A stretch of 64,000 bases of DNA. Origin: Breznakibacter xylanolyticus. GTDB taxonomy: Bacteria > Bacteroidota > Bacteroidia > Bacteroidales > Marinilabiliaceae. The translations under genes and the position numbers were made by a program. The stretch covers positions 106,940 to 170,939 of the forward strand of contig NZ_QKZK01000001.1 of assembly GCF_003254275.1 (NCBI RefSeq), given 5' to 3'. Numbering within the stretch: the first letter of the stretch is position 1; each line of letters opens with the position of its first letter. The notes beneath the pieces are model-generated. The model searched no databases, was not told the DNA's origin, and saw only the letters and a list, made by a program, of their open reading frames with translations. Shown here in pieces: positions 37,329-46,099 of this stretch.

Positions 37329-37847
37329 ATGCGGAAGTTTTTAATCGGAATTTTGCTGAGTTTTGGGGTTTGCAACCTCTTTGGGCAAACAGAAACTGCG
37401 TCGTTGCCTGAGTTTTCAAAAGCCATTGGTTTTGATGGTGGCGCTTCAAACGGTTGGGGTATTTCGTATCGTTACTGGCCGGGTAAATGGGGCGTTCAGT
37501 TCAACGCATTGCCATATGTTTCACCCAAGACTTATCATGTGAGCCTTGGCGTGACTGTGCTCAATACCATTTTTGAATCGAATGACATTCGGTTCTATCT
37601 CTATTACGGGAATCATCTTTTGATGAATAAGTTTGAGAGCTACAATTACAATCCTTTTGGTCAGGAAGAGGATGTCTATTATGAGAAAGAAACCCGATGG
37701 ATTACCGGTATTGGTCCCGGCTTTGAATACTTCTTTGCCGACCGGTTGGGGTTTAATGTTCGATTTGGATTGGGGTATTATTATCACACCAGTTCCGATT
37801 GGTTGATCAATCTCGATGGCGGTATGGGGCTTTTCTTCCGGTTCTGA
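37329..37847 (+). CDS. Small secreted outer-membrane-barrel-like protein
   Basis: Not a family I can name. The 172-residue product starts at the ATG 37329 with a signal peptide (KFLIGILLSFGVCNLFGQ, cleavage after LFG-Q). The rest is an alternating aromatic/polar pattern (WGISYRYWPGKWGVQFNALP, FYLYYGNHLL, LGFNVRFGLGYYYH) ending in GGMGLFFRF, as in small 8-stranded outer-membrane barrels. A strong terminator follows, so it may form a unit with the ligase upstream (34-bp gap). Confidence 0.75.
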   Translation: MRKFLIGILLSFGVCNLFGQTETASLPEFSKAIGFDGGASNGWGISYRYWPGKWGVQFNALPYVSPKTYHVSLGVTVLNTIFESNDIRFYLYYGNHLLMNKFESYNYNPFGQEEDVYYEKETRWITGIGPGFEYFFADRLGFNVRFGLGYYYHTSSDWLINLDGGMGLFFRF

Positions 37848-37872
37848 ACGGTGTTGATGATGCTTTTAATAG

Positions 37873-37901
37873 CCCGGACGCGTGTCGTTCCGGGTTTTTT
37901 T
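37873..37901 (+). terminator. Intrinsic terminator after the small barrel gene
   Basis: A CCCGGA / TCCGGG stem with a 10-nt loop is followed by seven T residues, reaching into the stop codon of the convergent thioredoxin-like gene (37900-37902). Confidence 0.85.
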
Positions 37902-38214
37902 ATTGTTCGAACAGCAGCGGGTAGATGCGGTCGATTCGTTCCCCCAGTTCTGCAATGGCAAAGTTGCGCGATAATCTGAAAGTTTCTTTGCCCAACACAT
38001 AGCCAATGACCGTGGGCACCGTAAATACCGATTGTTGCGCCGCCCATGCCGGATGTTCATGGGTATTGACGTAACAAAAAATCGCGTTTGGGTAATGTGT
38101 TTTCAACAATTCTTCCACTTTTGGTTTCATCACCCGGCACACCGAGCAGTCGTTGTGTGAGAAATAAGCCACCAGTAAAGTGGTTTGGCTGATGAGGGTT
38201 TCTAATTCTGTCAT
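37900..38214 (-). CDS. Thioredoxin-like protein
   Basis: The 104-residue single-domain protein has the thioredoxin CxxC motif as C23-S-V-C26, preceded by LLVAYFSHND and followed by RVMKPKVEELL, then a cis-proline segment TVPTVIGY. The CSVC pair differs from the classical CGPC, so its redox potential and partners may differ. There is no signal peptide, so it is likely cytoplasmic. Its start overlaps the ispF stop by 4 bp (ATGA at 38211-38214), so the two are co-translated. Confidence 0.88.
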   Translation of the reverse strand: MTELETLISQTTLLVAYFSHNDCSVCRVMKPKVEELLKTHYPNAIFCYVNTHEHPAWAAQQSVFTVPTVIGYVLGKETFRLSRNFAIAELGERIDRIYPLLFEQ

Positions 38215-38696
38215 CCGATGTTTTTTACAATCAATACGCTTGCGTAGGCAGCCACGCCGTCTTCGGTTCCCACAAACCCCAGTTTTTCGGTGGTGGTGGC
38301 TTTAATGGCAATGTCGTCAATGTCAATGCCCATTACGCTGGCCAACACCTGCTGCATCTGTGGAATCAGATCTTTGATTTTTGGGCGTTGCAGGCAGATG
38401 GTGCTGTCGATGTTGCCAATGGTGTAACCTTTTTGCGCAATGATGTCGACGGTCTTTTTAAGCAGAATCTTGCTGTCGATGCCTTTGAGGCTTGGGTCGT
38501 TGTCGGGAAAATGGAAACCAATGTCGCGCAGGTTGGCTGCCCCCAGCAGGGCATCGCAAATGGCATGAATGAGGGTATCTCCGTCCGAATGCCCAATGCT
38601 TCCTTTGATGTGTGGCACTTCAATGCCCCCGAGCCATAGTTTGTATCCTTCGCCCAAGCGGTGTACGTCGTAGCCGAATCCGGTTCTGATTTTCAT
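38211..38696 (-). CDS. ispF: 2-C-methyl-D-erythritol 2,4-cyclodiphosphate synthase
   Basis: The 161-residue enzyme makes the cyclodiphosphate in the MEP route to isoprenoids. Metal ligands are visible in GYDVHRLGEG (Asp10, His12) and HSDGDTLIHAICDALLGA (His44). FHFPDNDP and the C-terminal ATTTEKLGFVG motif are also present. The trimeric enzyme is typically about 160 residues, as here. It is the first gene of a two-gene unit with the thioredoxin-like protein; no other MEP gene lies in the window. Confidence 0.96.
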   Translation of the reverse strand: MKIRTGFGYDVHRLGEGYKLWLGGIEVPHIKGSIGHSDGDTLIHAICDALLGAANLRDIGFHFPDNDPSLKGIDSKILLKKTVDIIAQKGYTIGNIDSTICLQRPKIKDLIPQMQQVLASVMGIDIDDIAIKATTTEKLGFVGTEDGVAAYASVLIVKNIG

Positions 38697-38893
38697 GTGT
38701 TGATAATTTTAGCCCCCTAATCCCCCGAAGGGGACTTTGGTATGTTTCGTATTTATTTTGCTGTTGTAAAACGAAATGATGGTACTGATGCACTCTTGTA
38801 CTTTTGCACTTTTTCAACAATCCTGCTCCGTTGCGTTGCTTCAAAACATCGTTGATGTTGCACCCTGTATTTTCCTCCAATAGATATTGGCAT
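38697..38893. other. Gap between ispF and the porV terminator
   Basis: About 200 bp without a supported gene. It contains a common Bacteroidota intergenic word (CCCCCTAATCCCCCGAAGGGG) near 38712-38733 and a plus-strand TACTTTTG at 38799-38806 that resembles a -7 element but has no gene behind it. Confidence 0.6.
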
Positions 38894-38936
38894 AAAAAAA
38901 CACAACAGCCGATTGTAGGAATCGGTTCTGTTGTGT
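38894..38936 (-). terminator. Intrinsic terminator of the porU-porV unit
   Basis: On the minus strand the arms ACACAACAG and CTGTTGTGT, then ACCGATT and AATCGG, form a long stem around a short loop, followed by a run of seven T residues. It lies about 20 bp past the porV stop. Confidence 0.9.
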
Positions 38937-38956
38937 TGCTGTTTTTGTATGTTTTT

Positions 38957-40102
38957 TTAAATGTCGAAGGCCAGACTGAAGCGGATGGTGTTGGCCAGCG
39001 GGTTGTTTTGGTTCACGGGGATGATGTATGAAGCATCAATGTTGAAAATATTGAACTTCAACCCGGTTCCGATGGTCATGAATTTGCGGTTTCCCTTGTT
39101 TTCGTGTTCGTGAAAATAACCGGCGCGAATGGCAAATTGCTTGTTGTACAAGTATTCGGCACCCAGCGATACGTTCACTTCGTTCATCTCCTCTTCCATT
39201 CCGCCGGGGGCGTCGCCAAATGATGAAAACATGGCCGAAATCACCGACACATCTTTGTTCTCTTCGGCATACGATTGTTGTCCATTCACATTCAGACTGG
39301 GGGTGGGTACCAATAGTTTGTTGAAATCAACGGCAAATGTGACGGCGTTGTAGCTGTCCAGTTCATAACTGTAAGCGGCTCCCAGTTTCATGTTGGTGGG
39401 GATGAATTCTTTGTTGGTACCGCCATCGTATGAGATCTTAGCCCCGATGTTCGAGATGTTCAAACCGGCTGAGAGGGTTTGCCCGCTTTTTTTCCCTCCG
39501 ATGGGTGTTTTATAAAAGAAAGCCACATCGGCAGCAAACGAGTTGCCTGCTTCCATGCTTTCAACCATCCCTCCGCTAAGGTCTGAGCGGATATAACGGA
39601 AGGCCACTGCTCCCGAAAATTTATCGGAAAGCAGTCGGGTGTATGATGCATCAATGGCAAATTCGTTGGGCTTAATCTCGTAACCGGTATCTGAAGCACT
39701 TTGCTTGTAGGTGATGCTTCCTACCGAAAAATAACGAAGAGATGCGGCTACCGATTGCATCTTGTCGATGCGGTAAAAACCTGATACGTAGTAAAGGTTG
39801 ATGTCGTCCACCAGTTTTCGCAGCCAGGGGGTGTACGATACCGAAACGCCTATGTTGTCATCCAGGAAGGCATATTTGGCCGGGTTCCAGGCTTGCGAAG
39901 CATAGTCGGGCGAAGTGGCAACGCCCACATCACCCATCCCTCCGGCGCGACTGTCGGGCGAGATGGTCAAAAAAGGCACTGCTGTGCTGATCACGTTCAT
40001 TTGTCCGGCCAGTTCGTTTTGGTCTACTTGTGACATGGCTGGAAGGCTAAATGCGGCCAATGCGGTCGCGAGGGTTAATTTTTTTAGAGTGGTGCTTATC
40101 AT
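38957..40102 (-). CDS. porV: Type IX secretion outer-membrane protein PorV
   Basis: The 381-residue barrel has a signal peptide (LATALAAFSLPAMSQ) and the PorV/LptO opening: STAVPFLTISPDSRAGGMGDVGVATSPDYASQAWNPAKYAF. It ends in a barrel-closing FSLAFDI. PorV shuttles type IX substrates from the translocon to the PorU sortase. It lies directly downstream of porU on the same strand with a 60-bp gap, so they form one unit, ended by a very strong terminator. This porU-porV pair divergent from gldJ is the expected Bacteroidota locus. Confidence 0.95.
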   Translation of the reverse strand: MISTTLKKLTLATALAAFSLPAMSQVDQNELAGQMNVISTAVPFLTISPDSRAGGMGDVGVATSPDYASQAWNPAKYAFLDDNIGVSVSYTPWLRKLVDDINLYYVSGFYRIDKMQSVAASLRYFSVGSITYKQSASDTGYEIKPNEFAIDASYTRLLSDKFSGAVAFRYIRSDLSGGMVESMEAGNSFAADVAFFYKTPIGGKKSGQTLSAGLNISNIGAKISYDGGTNKEFIPTNMKLGAAYSYELDSYNAVTFAVDFNKLLVPTPSLNVNGQQSYAEENKDVSVISAMFSSFGDAPGGMEEEMNEVNVSLGAEYLYNKQFAIRAGYFHEHENKGNRKFMTIGTGLKFNIFNIDASYIIPVNQNNPLANTIRFSLAFDI

Positions 40103-40162
40103 GGTTTTTGTATTTCTTGGTTTTTGTCTGATATAGTTGAACGCAAAAATGGTAAAATATTA

Positions 40163-43100
40163 TCACCGAATCATAATTTTTTGTCCGGTTGATGTTTTTT
40201 TCCCGCTGTCGGAGACCAAATCCAGATATAGGATGTAAAGCCCTGCCGGTAATGCTTCGCCGTTGCCGTTTTGTGGTGTGTAAGTTACCGGGGCTGTGGT
40301 TCCCAAACTCGATGCCACCAAGCTCGAATAGCTGCCCATTAATTGACCGCTCAGGTTGTAGATGCGAACGGTGGTTTGAATGTATTCATTGCCCAAGTTG
40401 TGTTCGATGTTCATTGACATGGGTGTGCCCGAGTGCAGCGGGTTGGGGTAGAGGTTGACCGCCCGAATGTCGAATGGCTGTGTTTCGCTTACTTCAAAAG
40501 CGATGGTGGCTTCAGATGAATTGTTGCCCGTATCCCATGCCTTGAGGGTGAGGGTGTATTGTCCCGTTGTGAGTGTTGGCAGGGTGTATTGTATGTTTCC
40601 TGCTTTGTAGCTGTCCAGTTGCGTGCTGTAGTGGCTGTTTAGGATGTAGCGTTCATTGGTTGGACCGGTGAGGGTGGCCACCAGGTCATGCCCTATGCCG
40701 CTTCCGGTGGTGTTGATGCCGTTTTCATCAAAGAGTGAGGCCAGCAAAATTGGGGTCTTGCCCACTTTATTCCCACTGACAAAGTGGGTGTCGTTGAGCC
40801 ATAATTGAATGTCGGGCCCTTGTTCGTCGCCGATGTTGTCGCCAAAACCTCCAATTGAGATGTCAGTTGACCCTCCAAAGGCTGTGAGGGCATTGTCTGC
40901 AGCATAAAACAGAATTTTACCGTTCCCTGTTTTGTATTGGATGTCTTGGGGAACCACAAATGTCGAGGATAGCAGTCCGTCGGCGACCGAGACTTTCCCT
41001 TTAAAAATCAGGTTTTCGTGGTTGGTATAGGTGAATGTTTTGTTGTCGACATTCCCGCGCGTGGTGATGGTGATGGGTTTGTCGTAAACGGTCACTGTGG
41101 CTTCGCCCTGAAATTGGGAGTCGATGGTTTGCTGGTGGTTGACTTGTGCATCAATTTTTGCCGTTGACTGTGCGCCCAGGGATGGCGTTGTTTCATTCAC
41201 GGAAATGTTGTTGATGGCAGTCATTTCAACGGATTCCTCCGGATAGATGAGTTTTAACGCCGGATCGCCCAGGAGTGTAAAGTTGAGTCGGTTGACCGTG
41301 GAGCTGGTTTTTCGCTTGGTTTTCATCATGATGTCACCTAAGGCCAACCGATTTCCGTTGTCATCTTTCTCAAATACAAAATCGTAAAAGTTGTTGTTGA
41401 TTTCGTAGTTCAGGTTACTGTAAACAATTCGTGTGGTGGTCAGCAAGGCAATGCCACCGCCCGAGGGGTTGAGGAATACCCACTCGCCGGCCGATGTTTC
41501 GTCTTTCATATCGTAGCGGCTGAATTCGCATGTGGCTGTCACGAACAATGGTAATCGGCTATTGTTACGCCATGCCTGAATGCCGGCCGAGGTCACCACA
41601 TATTCGTGTGACAAGCCTTTGGGGCCACCATGCCCGGTGTAGTTGAAAATGAGTGTCCCGTTATCGAGCATCTGGTTGATGGCTTTGGTGACTTGCGGAT
41701 ATTTGTCGCCCGAGGCCAGTTTTTCTTTAGTGTAAGCATCGTAGTATATTTTCTTGATGTCAAATCCCTGATGGGTGTTGTTGACCTTTGTTGCCAGTTG
41801 GTCGGCCTGTTGCATGTGGGTGTTCGAGTCTCCGTCATCGCCTACAAAGGTGATTCGGGTTCGCCACTCTGTGTTAGATTGTCCGGTCAGGTAGTTTTCA
41901 ATTTTGTTGACGGCATTCACCGCTTGTGCAATGGTGCTGACCGGCAACCGCCCAATGCCAATGTCTAATGAGTTGTACTGTGGGTTGCTGCCTTCGTTGT
42001 CGTCGAGGTGCCCAAAATAGTCATCTGAAACGTAGGACTCTGATTTGTGGATGGAGTTGTCCGATTGAAAGGTGAGGATTCGGTTATAAGGGCTTGTGGT
42101 GCGGTTGTCGAAGCTACCGTCGCCAAATAACAATAAGTATTTTGGCATCTTAGATGCATCGTTGTCGGCTCTGTCGTAAAACATTTTTGCCAGTGAGCGA
42201 ATGGCCGTGATGTCGGGTTGTCCCGATGAAAACTCGTTGTAAACCATGTCGGTGGTCACCACCAGGGTTGACAGCTCGTTGTGAATCTGATGAAGATTCG
42301 CTAACCGATTGGCTTGTTCCAAAAAATCGGGATGGGTGACAATGAGGTAATCAACGGCTGCTTCGCCATGTATGTTTTGGTTGTTGACTTCGCCTTTGTA
42401 TGTTGGCGTTAATAAGTCGGATGCCGGGTTGAAGGCGACGAATTCGCTGATGCTCGTGGTTGGCGCAATGAACGCGGCATTGTTGCCCGATGATTGAACG
42501 GTCATGTTCATCGGTTCGGTCACGTTGGTTACATCCCACACCTGCAGGTTTGATGGAGCATTCTCAATGATGAATTTGGTCACTGCGTCTTCATCAATGG
42601 ATTCCCGATCGCGGAACAATAGCTGTGATGCATCGAATTTTAATTTCCTGCGACCTTGAATGATAATGGCATCCAGCCAGCAAATCGATCCGGTGGACGG
42701 GGCGTTGTAGTTTGCCGTGATATTAAAAGAGGTTGTTGGAACGTAGAACTGTGCAAATCCGGATGCTTCTCTTGCATAATATCCTTCCGAGTCGCCCAGT
42801 TTGACAGCGTTGAAGTTGAGGTTGCTAATGACCTGATCATTTACCGACAAAGTGAGCGATGAGGTCGAGGCAGAACGTCCGGCAGCCGTTGTGAAAATTT
42901 TCAGTGGTTGGTCGGTTTGCAGGTCGGGAATGTTGAATGGAATGGTGTAGGACGTTTTTGATGCGTATTCCATCTTTTCACCAAACCATTTGATGCCTGA
43001 TGAGATGATATTTTCCAGATCATTTTCATGATACACCCGTTCATCGAACGAGGTGGATTCTCGTGTTGGCGTTAGATTGGTATGATTGCTTGTCGATATG

Positions 43101-43939
43101 CTTTTCCCTAACCCTGTTTCCGAAAGGAAATAATAGGCCTCCCGGGTGTAATCGTGCAGTTGGTGCATGTACATTGCCATGCTGCCCTGATAATTCCATG
43201 TTGCCGGACCTTGAGCAAAAAAGTAAATTGCATCGCCGTTGTGCCAAATTGCATTTTCGGTAAGATCATCAGCGCGTACGGTGTTATTTTGGCGGGGAAG
43301 CATCGTTCCTCCGTTGCCAAAAACTTTTACTTGTGACGGATTGGTAAAGCCCCAGTTGCTGAGCTGTGCATAACTGATTTTATGGATTCCGGTTTCTGTG
43401 ACAGCTATTTTAATCCATCTCCCGGATGCCAAAACAGAATTAGATGTATACGTGTTTATTGCTGCTTTAAGGGCTGCCTGTTCACCGTGTCTGACGTGAG
43501 TTGTGGTTTTAAATTGCACCATTTTTTGAAACACGCCTTCTTTCACCTCTCTGTAAGGAAGGATGGTTACTAAAACAAACGAATTTTTTCGTTCTGTATT
43601 GATGGTGTAGCTAACGATCGGGCTTTCTTTGTCAAGCCGTTGTCTTAATATGGCGTTTTCCTCAGGTGTGGCATAAATCCATGTCGTGTCAGTCATGCTT
43701 ATGTCGATGCTGTCGGAGGGTAAAAGTTTTCCAATGGCATCAATTTCATAGTGAATGACCGGCAGAAGGTTGATGTGCCCGGTTTGCTCTTTAAATGCAA
43801 GGGTTTTAATGATTTGATTCCCTTCGCGCATCTCTTGGGTGGGTAACCACTGGATGTTGGCAGAATAGTGGTTTTGGCTTTTCATTGCCTGCGCCTGCAA
43901 TATTGTGCCAATGATGATAATGAAGACTATATGTCGCAT
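40163..43939 (-). CDS. porU: Type IX secretion sortase PorU
   Basis: The 1258-residue protease is the gingipain-like (peptidase C25) sortase that removes sorting domains from type IX substrates and attaches some to lipopolysaccharide. A signal peptide starts the protein (HIVFIIIIGTILQAQA). The central peptidase domain has GHGG, with the catalytic His near residue 768, and TATCEFSRYD, with the catalytic Cys near residue 804. The C-terminal LYPNPLHSGTP...GQKIMIR segment resembles a type A sorting domain, as is usual for PorU. The promoter candidate is TACCTTTG at 44101-44108 on the minus strand. Confidence 0.95.
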   Translation of the reverse strand: MRHIVFIIIIGTILQAQAMKSQNHYSANIQWLPTQEMREGNQIIKTLAFKEQTGHINLLPVIHYEIDAIGKLLPSDSIDISMTDTTWIYATPEENAILRQRLDKESPIVSYTINTERKNSFVLVTILPYREVKEGVFQKMVQFKTTTHVRHGEQAALKAAINTYTSNSVLASGRWIKIAVTETGIHKISYAQLSNWGFTNPSQVKVFGNGGTMLPRQNNTVRADDLTENAIWHNGDAIYFFAQGPATWNYQGSMAMYMHQLHDYTREAYYFLSETGLGKSISTSNHTNLTPTRESTSFDERVYHENDLENIISSGIKWFGEKMEYASKTSYTIPFNIPDLQTDQPLKIFTTAAGRSASTSSLTLSVNDQVISNLNFNAVKLGDSEGYYAREASGFAQFYVPTTSFNITANYNAPSTGSICWLDAIIIQGRRKLKFDASQLLFRDRESIDEDAVTKFIIENAPSNLQVWDVTNVTEPMNMTVQSSGNNAAFIAPTTSISEFVAFNPASDLLTPTYKGEVNNQNIHGEAAVDYLIVTHPDFLEQANRLANLHQIHNELSTLVVTTDMVYNEFSSGQPDITAIRSLAKMFYDRADNDASKMPKYLLLFGDGSFDNRTTSPYNRILTFQSDNSIHKSESYVSDDYFGHLDDNEGSNPQYNSLDIGIGRLPVSTIAQAVNAVNKIENYLTGQSNTEWRTRITFVGDDGDSNTHMQQADQLATKVNNTHQGFDIKKIYYDAYTKEKLASGDKYPQVTKAINQMLDNGTLIFNYTGHGGPKGLSHEYVVTSAGIQAWRNNSRLPLFVTATCEFSRYDMKDETSAGEWVFLNPSGGGIALLTTTRIVYSNLNYEINNNFYDFVFEKDDNGNRLALGDIMMKTKRKTSSTVNRLNFTLLGDPALKLIYPEESVEMTAINNISVNETTPSLGAQSTAKIDAQVNHQQTIDSQFQGEATVTVYDKPITITTRGNVDNKTFTYTNHENLIFKGKVSVADGLLSSTFVVPQDIQYKTGNGKILFYAADNALTAFGGSTDISIGGFGDNIGDEQGPDIQLWLNDTHFVSGNKVGKTPILLASLFDENGINTTGSGIGHDLVATLTGPTNERYILNSHYSTQLDSYKAGNIQYTLPTLTTGQYTLTLKAWDTGNNSSEATIAFEVSETQPFDIRAVNLYPNPLHSGTPMSMNIEHNLGNEYIQTTVRIYNLSGQLMGSYSSLVASSLGTTAPVTYTPQNGNGEALPAGLYILYLDLVSDSGKKTSTGQKIMIR

Positions 43940-44100
43940 ATTGCTCAGGTGTCAATTTAATGTATTTGAACGAGTGGGGTGTCGTTGATTTATTTCGTTC
44001 TTTAGCGTGTTTATTTGTGATTTTAATGCATTGATATTCATGAATAAAAGCCATCATCTTCTCTGTGTGTGTAATTACAAAAGGCTGTTTCCTGTTTTCA

Positions 44101-44108
44101 CAAAGGTA
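44101..44108 (-). promoter_or_regulatory. Candidate -7 element for porU-porV
   Basis: On the minus strand this reads TACCTTTG, an exact match to TAnnTTTG. No TTTG is present at 19 bp upstream. Confidence 0.5.
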
Positions 44109-44438
44109 AGCCAATTGACGATGAAGATATCACACCATTAACGCTGATACGATTGATAAATTTTAACTTGTCAGAAAACTTTTCTCTTTTGAAGTCTTTG
44201 CAGATTGAACGCCATCACTTCATAAAGAGTTACAAAAACAAACGGTCGTTTTGTCAACCGTATTTTTTGATTATGTTTGTGGAGAAAAAAAGATGAACAT
44301 TCGCACAAGAATTTATTATCTTTAAGCGTTCATAATTGCGAATGATGAATTGGATAGTTTCGCTTTTTAAAGATGGTTTTTTTGAATGATTTTTTTCAGA
44401 AAAGAATCCTCATCGAAAGGAAAACTATAACCTTTTCT

Positions 44439-44446
44439 TATTTTTG
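44439..44446 (+). promoter_or_regulatory. Candidate -7 element for gldJ
   Basis: TATTTTTG followed by TAG matches TAnnTTTG, 75 bp before the gldJ ATG. The -33 region has no clear TTTG. Confidence 0.5.
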
Positions 44447-44520
44447 TAGTATAAAAGCAAGATTTGGGTTGAGAAAAACCTGCCTTAATTAATCGAAAAG
44501 TAAATACAGAAGATAAAGCT

Positions 44521-46014
44521 ATGAAGTTTGTTCCCAGTATTTTCATTGCACTGATGGCAATCGGATTAATGACCTCCTGTTCAAAAGGAGGTAAAACTGT
44601 TTCATCGACAACCGGATGGAACTACAATGACCCGGCAAATGGTGGGTTTGAGTATAACTACGGCTATGAGCAACAGACCGGTCCCGGTTTGGTGTTTATC
44701 GAAGGTGGTACGTTCATCATGGGACGTGTGGAGCAGGATGTAATGTTTGACTGGGATAATAAGCCCCGTCGCATAACAGTTCCTTCATTCTACATGGATG
44801 AATCTGAGGTTCGTAACGTCGATTATTTAGAATATCTATTCTGGATTAATCGTGTATTTATCGAGTCTCGTGAAGTTTACAAAAAGGCATTGCCCGACAC
44901 CTTGGTGTGGCGTCGTCCTTTGGCTTACAATGATCCTTATGTTGAGAATTACCTTCGTCACCCGGCTTACAGTGAATATCCCGTGGTAGGCGTTAGTTGG
45001 TTGCAAGCCAATGATTATGCTGCCTGGCGTACCGATCGTGTCAATGAAATGATTTTGATTGATATGGGTATCATTGATGGTGAATCGTTGAAGTCTCAAT
45101 TGGGCGAAAACAACTTTAATACCGAAGCTTATTTGTATGGACAATATCCCGTTGCAGACGGTAAACGTCCTTTGACAAAACTGGATGATAGTAAAACCCC
45201 TCGTCGAGTTACTTGGGAAGATGGAATCATGTTGCCTAAGTATCGTCTCCCAACTGAAGCTGAATGGGAGTATGCTGCCACTGCTTTGATTGGGAATACG
45301 ATGGACGAACGCATGAGTGATCGCCGGATTTTCCCTTGGAATGGTCACATCGTTCGAAATTCAGATAAGAAGGAACAAGGAAAAATGATGGCCAACTTTG
45401 TTCGTGGAAATGGTGACATGATGGGTACTGCCGGTAAGTTGAATGACCAAGGTGATATTACTGTTCCTGTGAAGTCGTACTACCCTAACGATTATGGTCT
45501 GTATTGCATGGCCGGAAACGTGAACGAATGGGTTGCCGATGTTTATCGTCCATTGTCTTTTGATGATGTTGAAGAATTTAATCCTTATCGTGGTAATGTA
45601 TTCCAAACAAAAGTACTTGACGAAGAAGGCATTCCTGTTGAGAAAGATGAGTTGGGAAAAGTACGTTATCGTACCGAGGCTGAAAAGGATATTTTGAATC
45701 GTAAAAACTATCGTACTGCTGATAACATCAATATTTTGGATGGTGACCGCTCTTCAAATATTGTTTTGGGCGATGCCTGGTTGGATAATGAAGCGAATAC
45801 GACAAACATGTATGGTGGTTCTTCCAACTCAAATATGAACAGCATGATAACTGACCGTACCCGAGTATATAAGGGGGGATCTTGGAGAGATCGTGCTTAT
45901 TGGTTGTCTCCCGGTACGCGACGATATCTTGATGAGCGTGAGAGTCGCGATGACTTAGGTTTCCGTTGTGCGATGATTCGCGTTGGTAAGCCTGTTCAGG
46001 GTGAAGCTAAGTGA
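44521..46014 (+). CDS. gldJ: Gliding/type IX secretion lipoprotein GldJ
   Basis: The 497-residue lipoprotein has a lipobox (GLMTSC, Cys20) and a formylglycine-generating-enzyme-like (SUMF1) domain. The diagnostic GldJ opening is TGWNYNDPANGGFEYNYGYE, then PGLVFIEGGTFIMGRVEQD. Later parts include YRLPTEAEWEYAA, GLYCMAGNVNEWVADVYRP and GGSWRDRAYWLSPGTRRYLD. GldJ is needed for gliding and stabilises GldK/GldN-type components. The related paralogue GldK (PorK) is the main alternative, but the opening motif and the porU-porV neighbourhood favour GldJ. A terminator follows. Confidence 0.92.
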   Translation: MKFVPSIFIALMAIGLMTSCSKGGKTVSSTTGWNYNDPANGGFEYNYGYEQQTGPGLVFIEGGTFIMGRVEQDVMFDWDNKPRRITVPSFYMDESEVRNVDYLEYLFWINRVFIESREVYKKALPDTLVWRRPLAYNDPYVENYLRHPAYSEYPVVGVSWLQANDYAAWRTDRVNEMILIDMGIIDGESLKSQLGENNFNTEAYLYGQYPVADGKRPLTKLDDSKTPRRVTWEDGIMLPKYRLPTEAEWEYAATALIGNTMDERMSDRRIFPWNGHIVRNSDKKEQGKMMANFVRGNGDMMGTAGKLNDQGDITVPVKSYYPNDYGLYCMAGNVNEWVADVYRPLSFDDVEEFNPYRGNVFQTKVLDEEGIPVEKDELGKVRYRTEAEKDILNRKNYRTADNINILDGDRSSNIVLGDAWLDNEANTTNMYGGSSNSNMNSMITDRTRVYKGGSWRDRAYWLSPGTRRYLDERESRDDLGFRCAMIRVGKPVQGEAK

Positions 46015-46042
46015 TTTAGATAAAGACTAATAAAATAAGGAA

Positions 46043-46074
46043 AAGAGGTTGATTGGGTTCAGCCTCTTTTTTTT
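46043..46074 (+). terminator. Intrinsic terminator after gldJ
   Basis: AAGAGGTTGA pairs with TCAGCCTCTT (one T-G) and is followed by a run of T residues, about 30 bp after the stop. Confidence 0.8.
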
Positions 46075-46099
46075 GGTATAATGATATAATCTAAGAGTC

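Larger units (their letters stand above)
43940..44520. other. 581-bp divergent control region between porU and gldJ
   Basis: No supported reading frame is seen. It is AT-rich and contains a -7 candidate for each direction (44101-44108 on minus, 44439-44446 on plus). The 330 bp between the two elements hold no obvious inverted repeat. Expected leaders are about 150 nt for porU and about 70 nt for gldJ. Confidence 0.6.

Noticed and set aside
38804-39031. 75-codon frame after a plus-strand -7-like TACTTTTG
   Set aside because: It runs into the antisense strand of porV across a strong terminator, and has no domain or signal peptide.
43806-44114. 102-codon minus-strand frame over the start of porU
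   Set aside because: It overlaps the PorU signal peptide in another frame. PorU has the better start, and the frame has no recognisable features.
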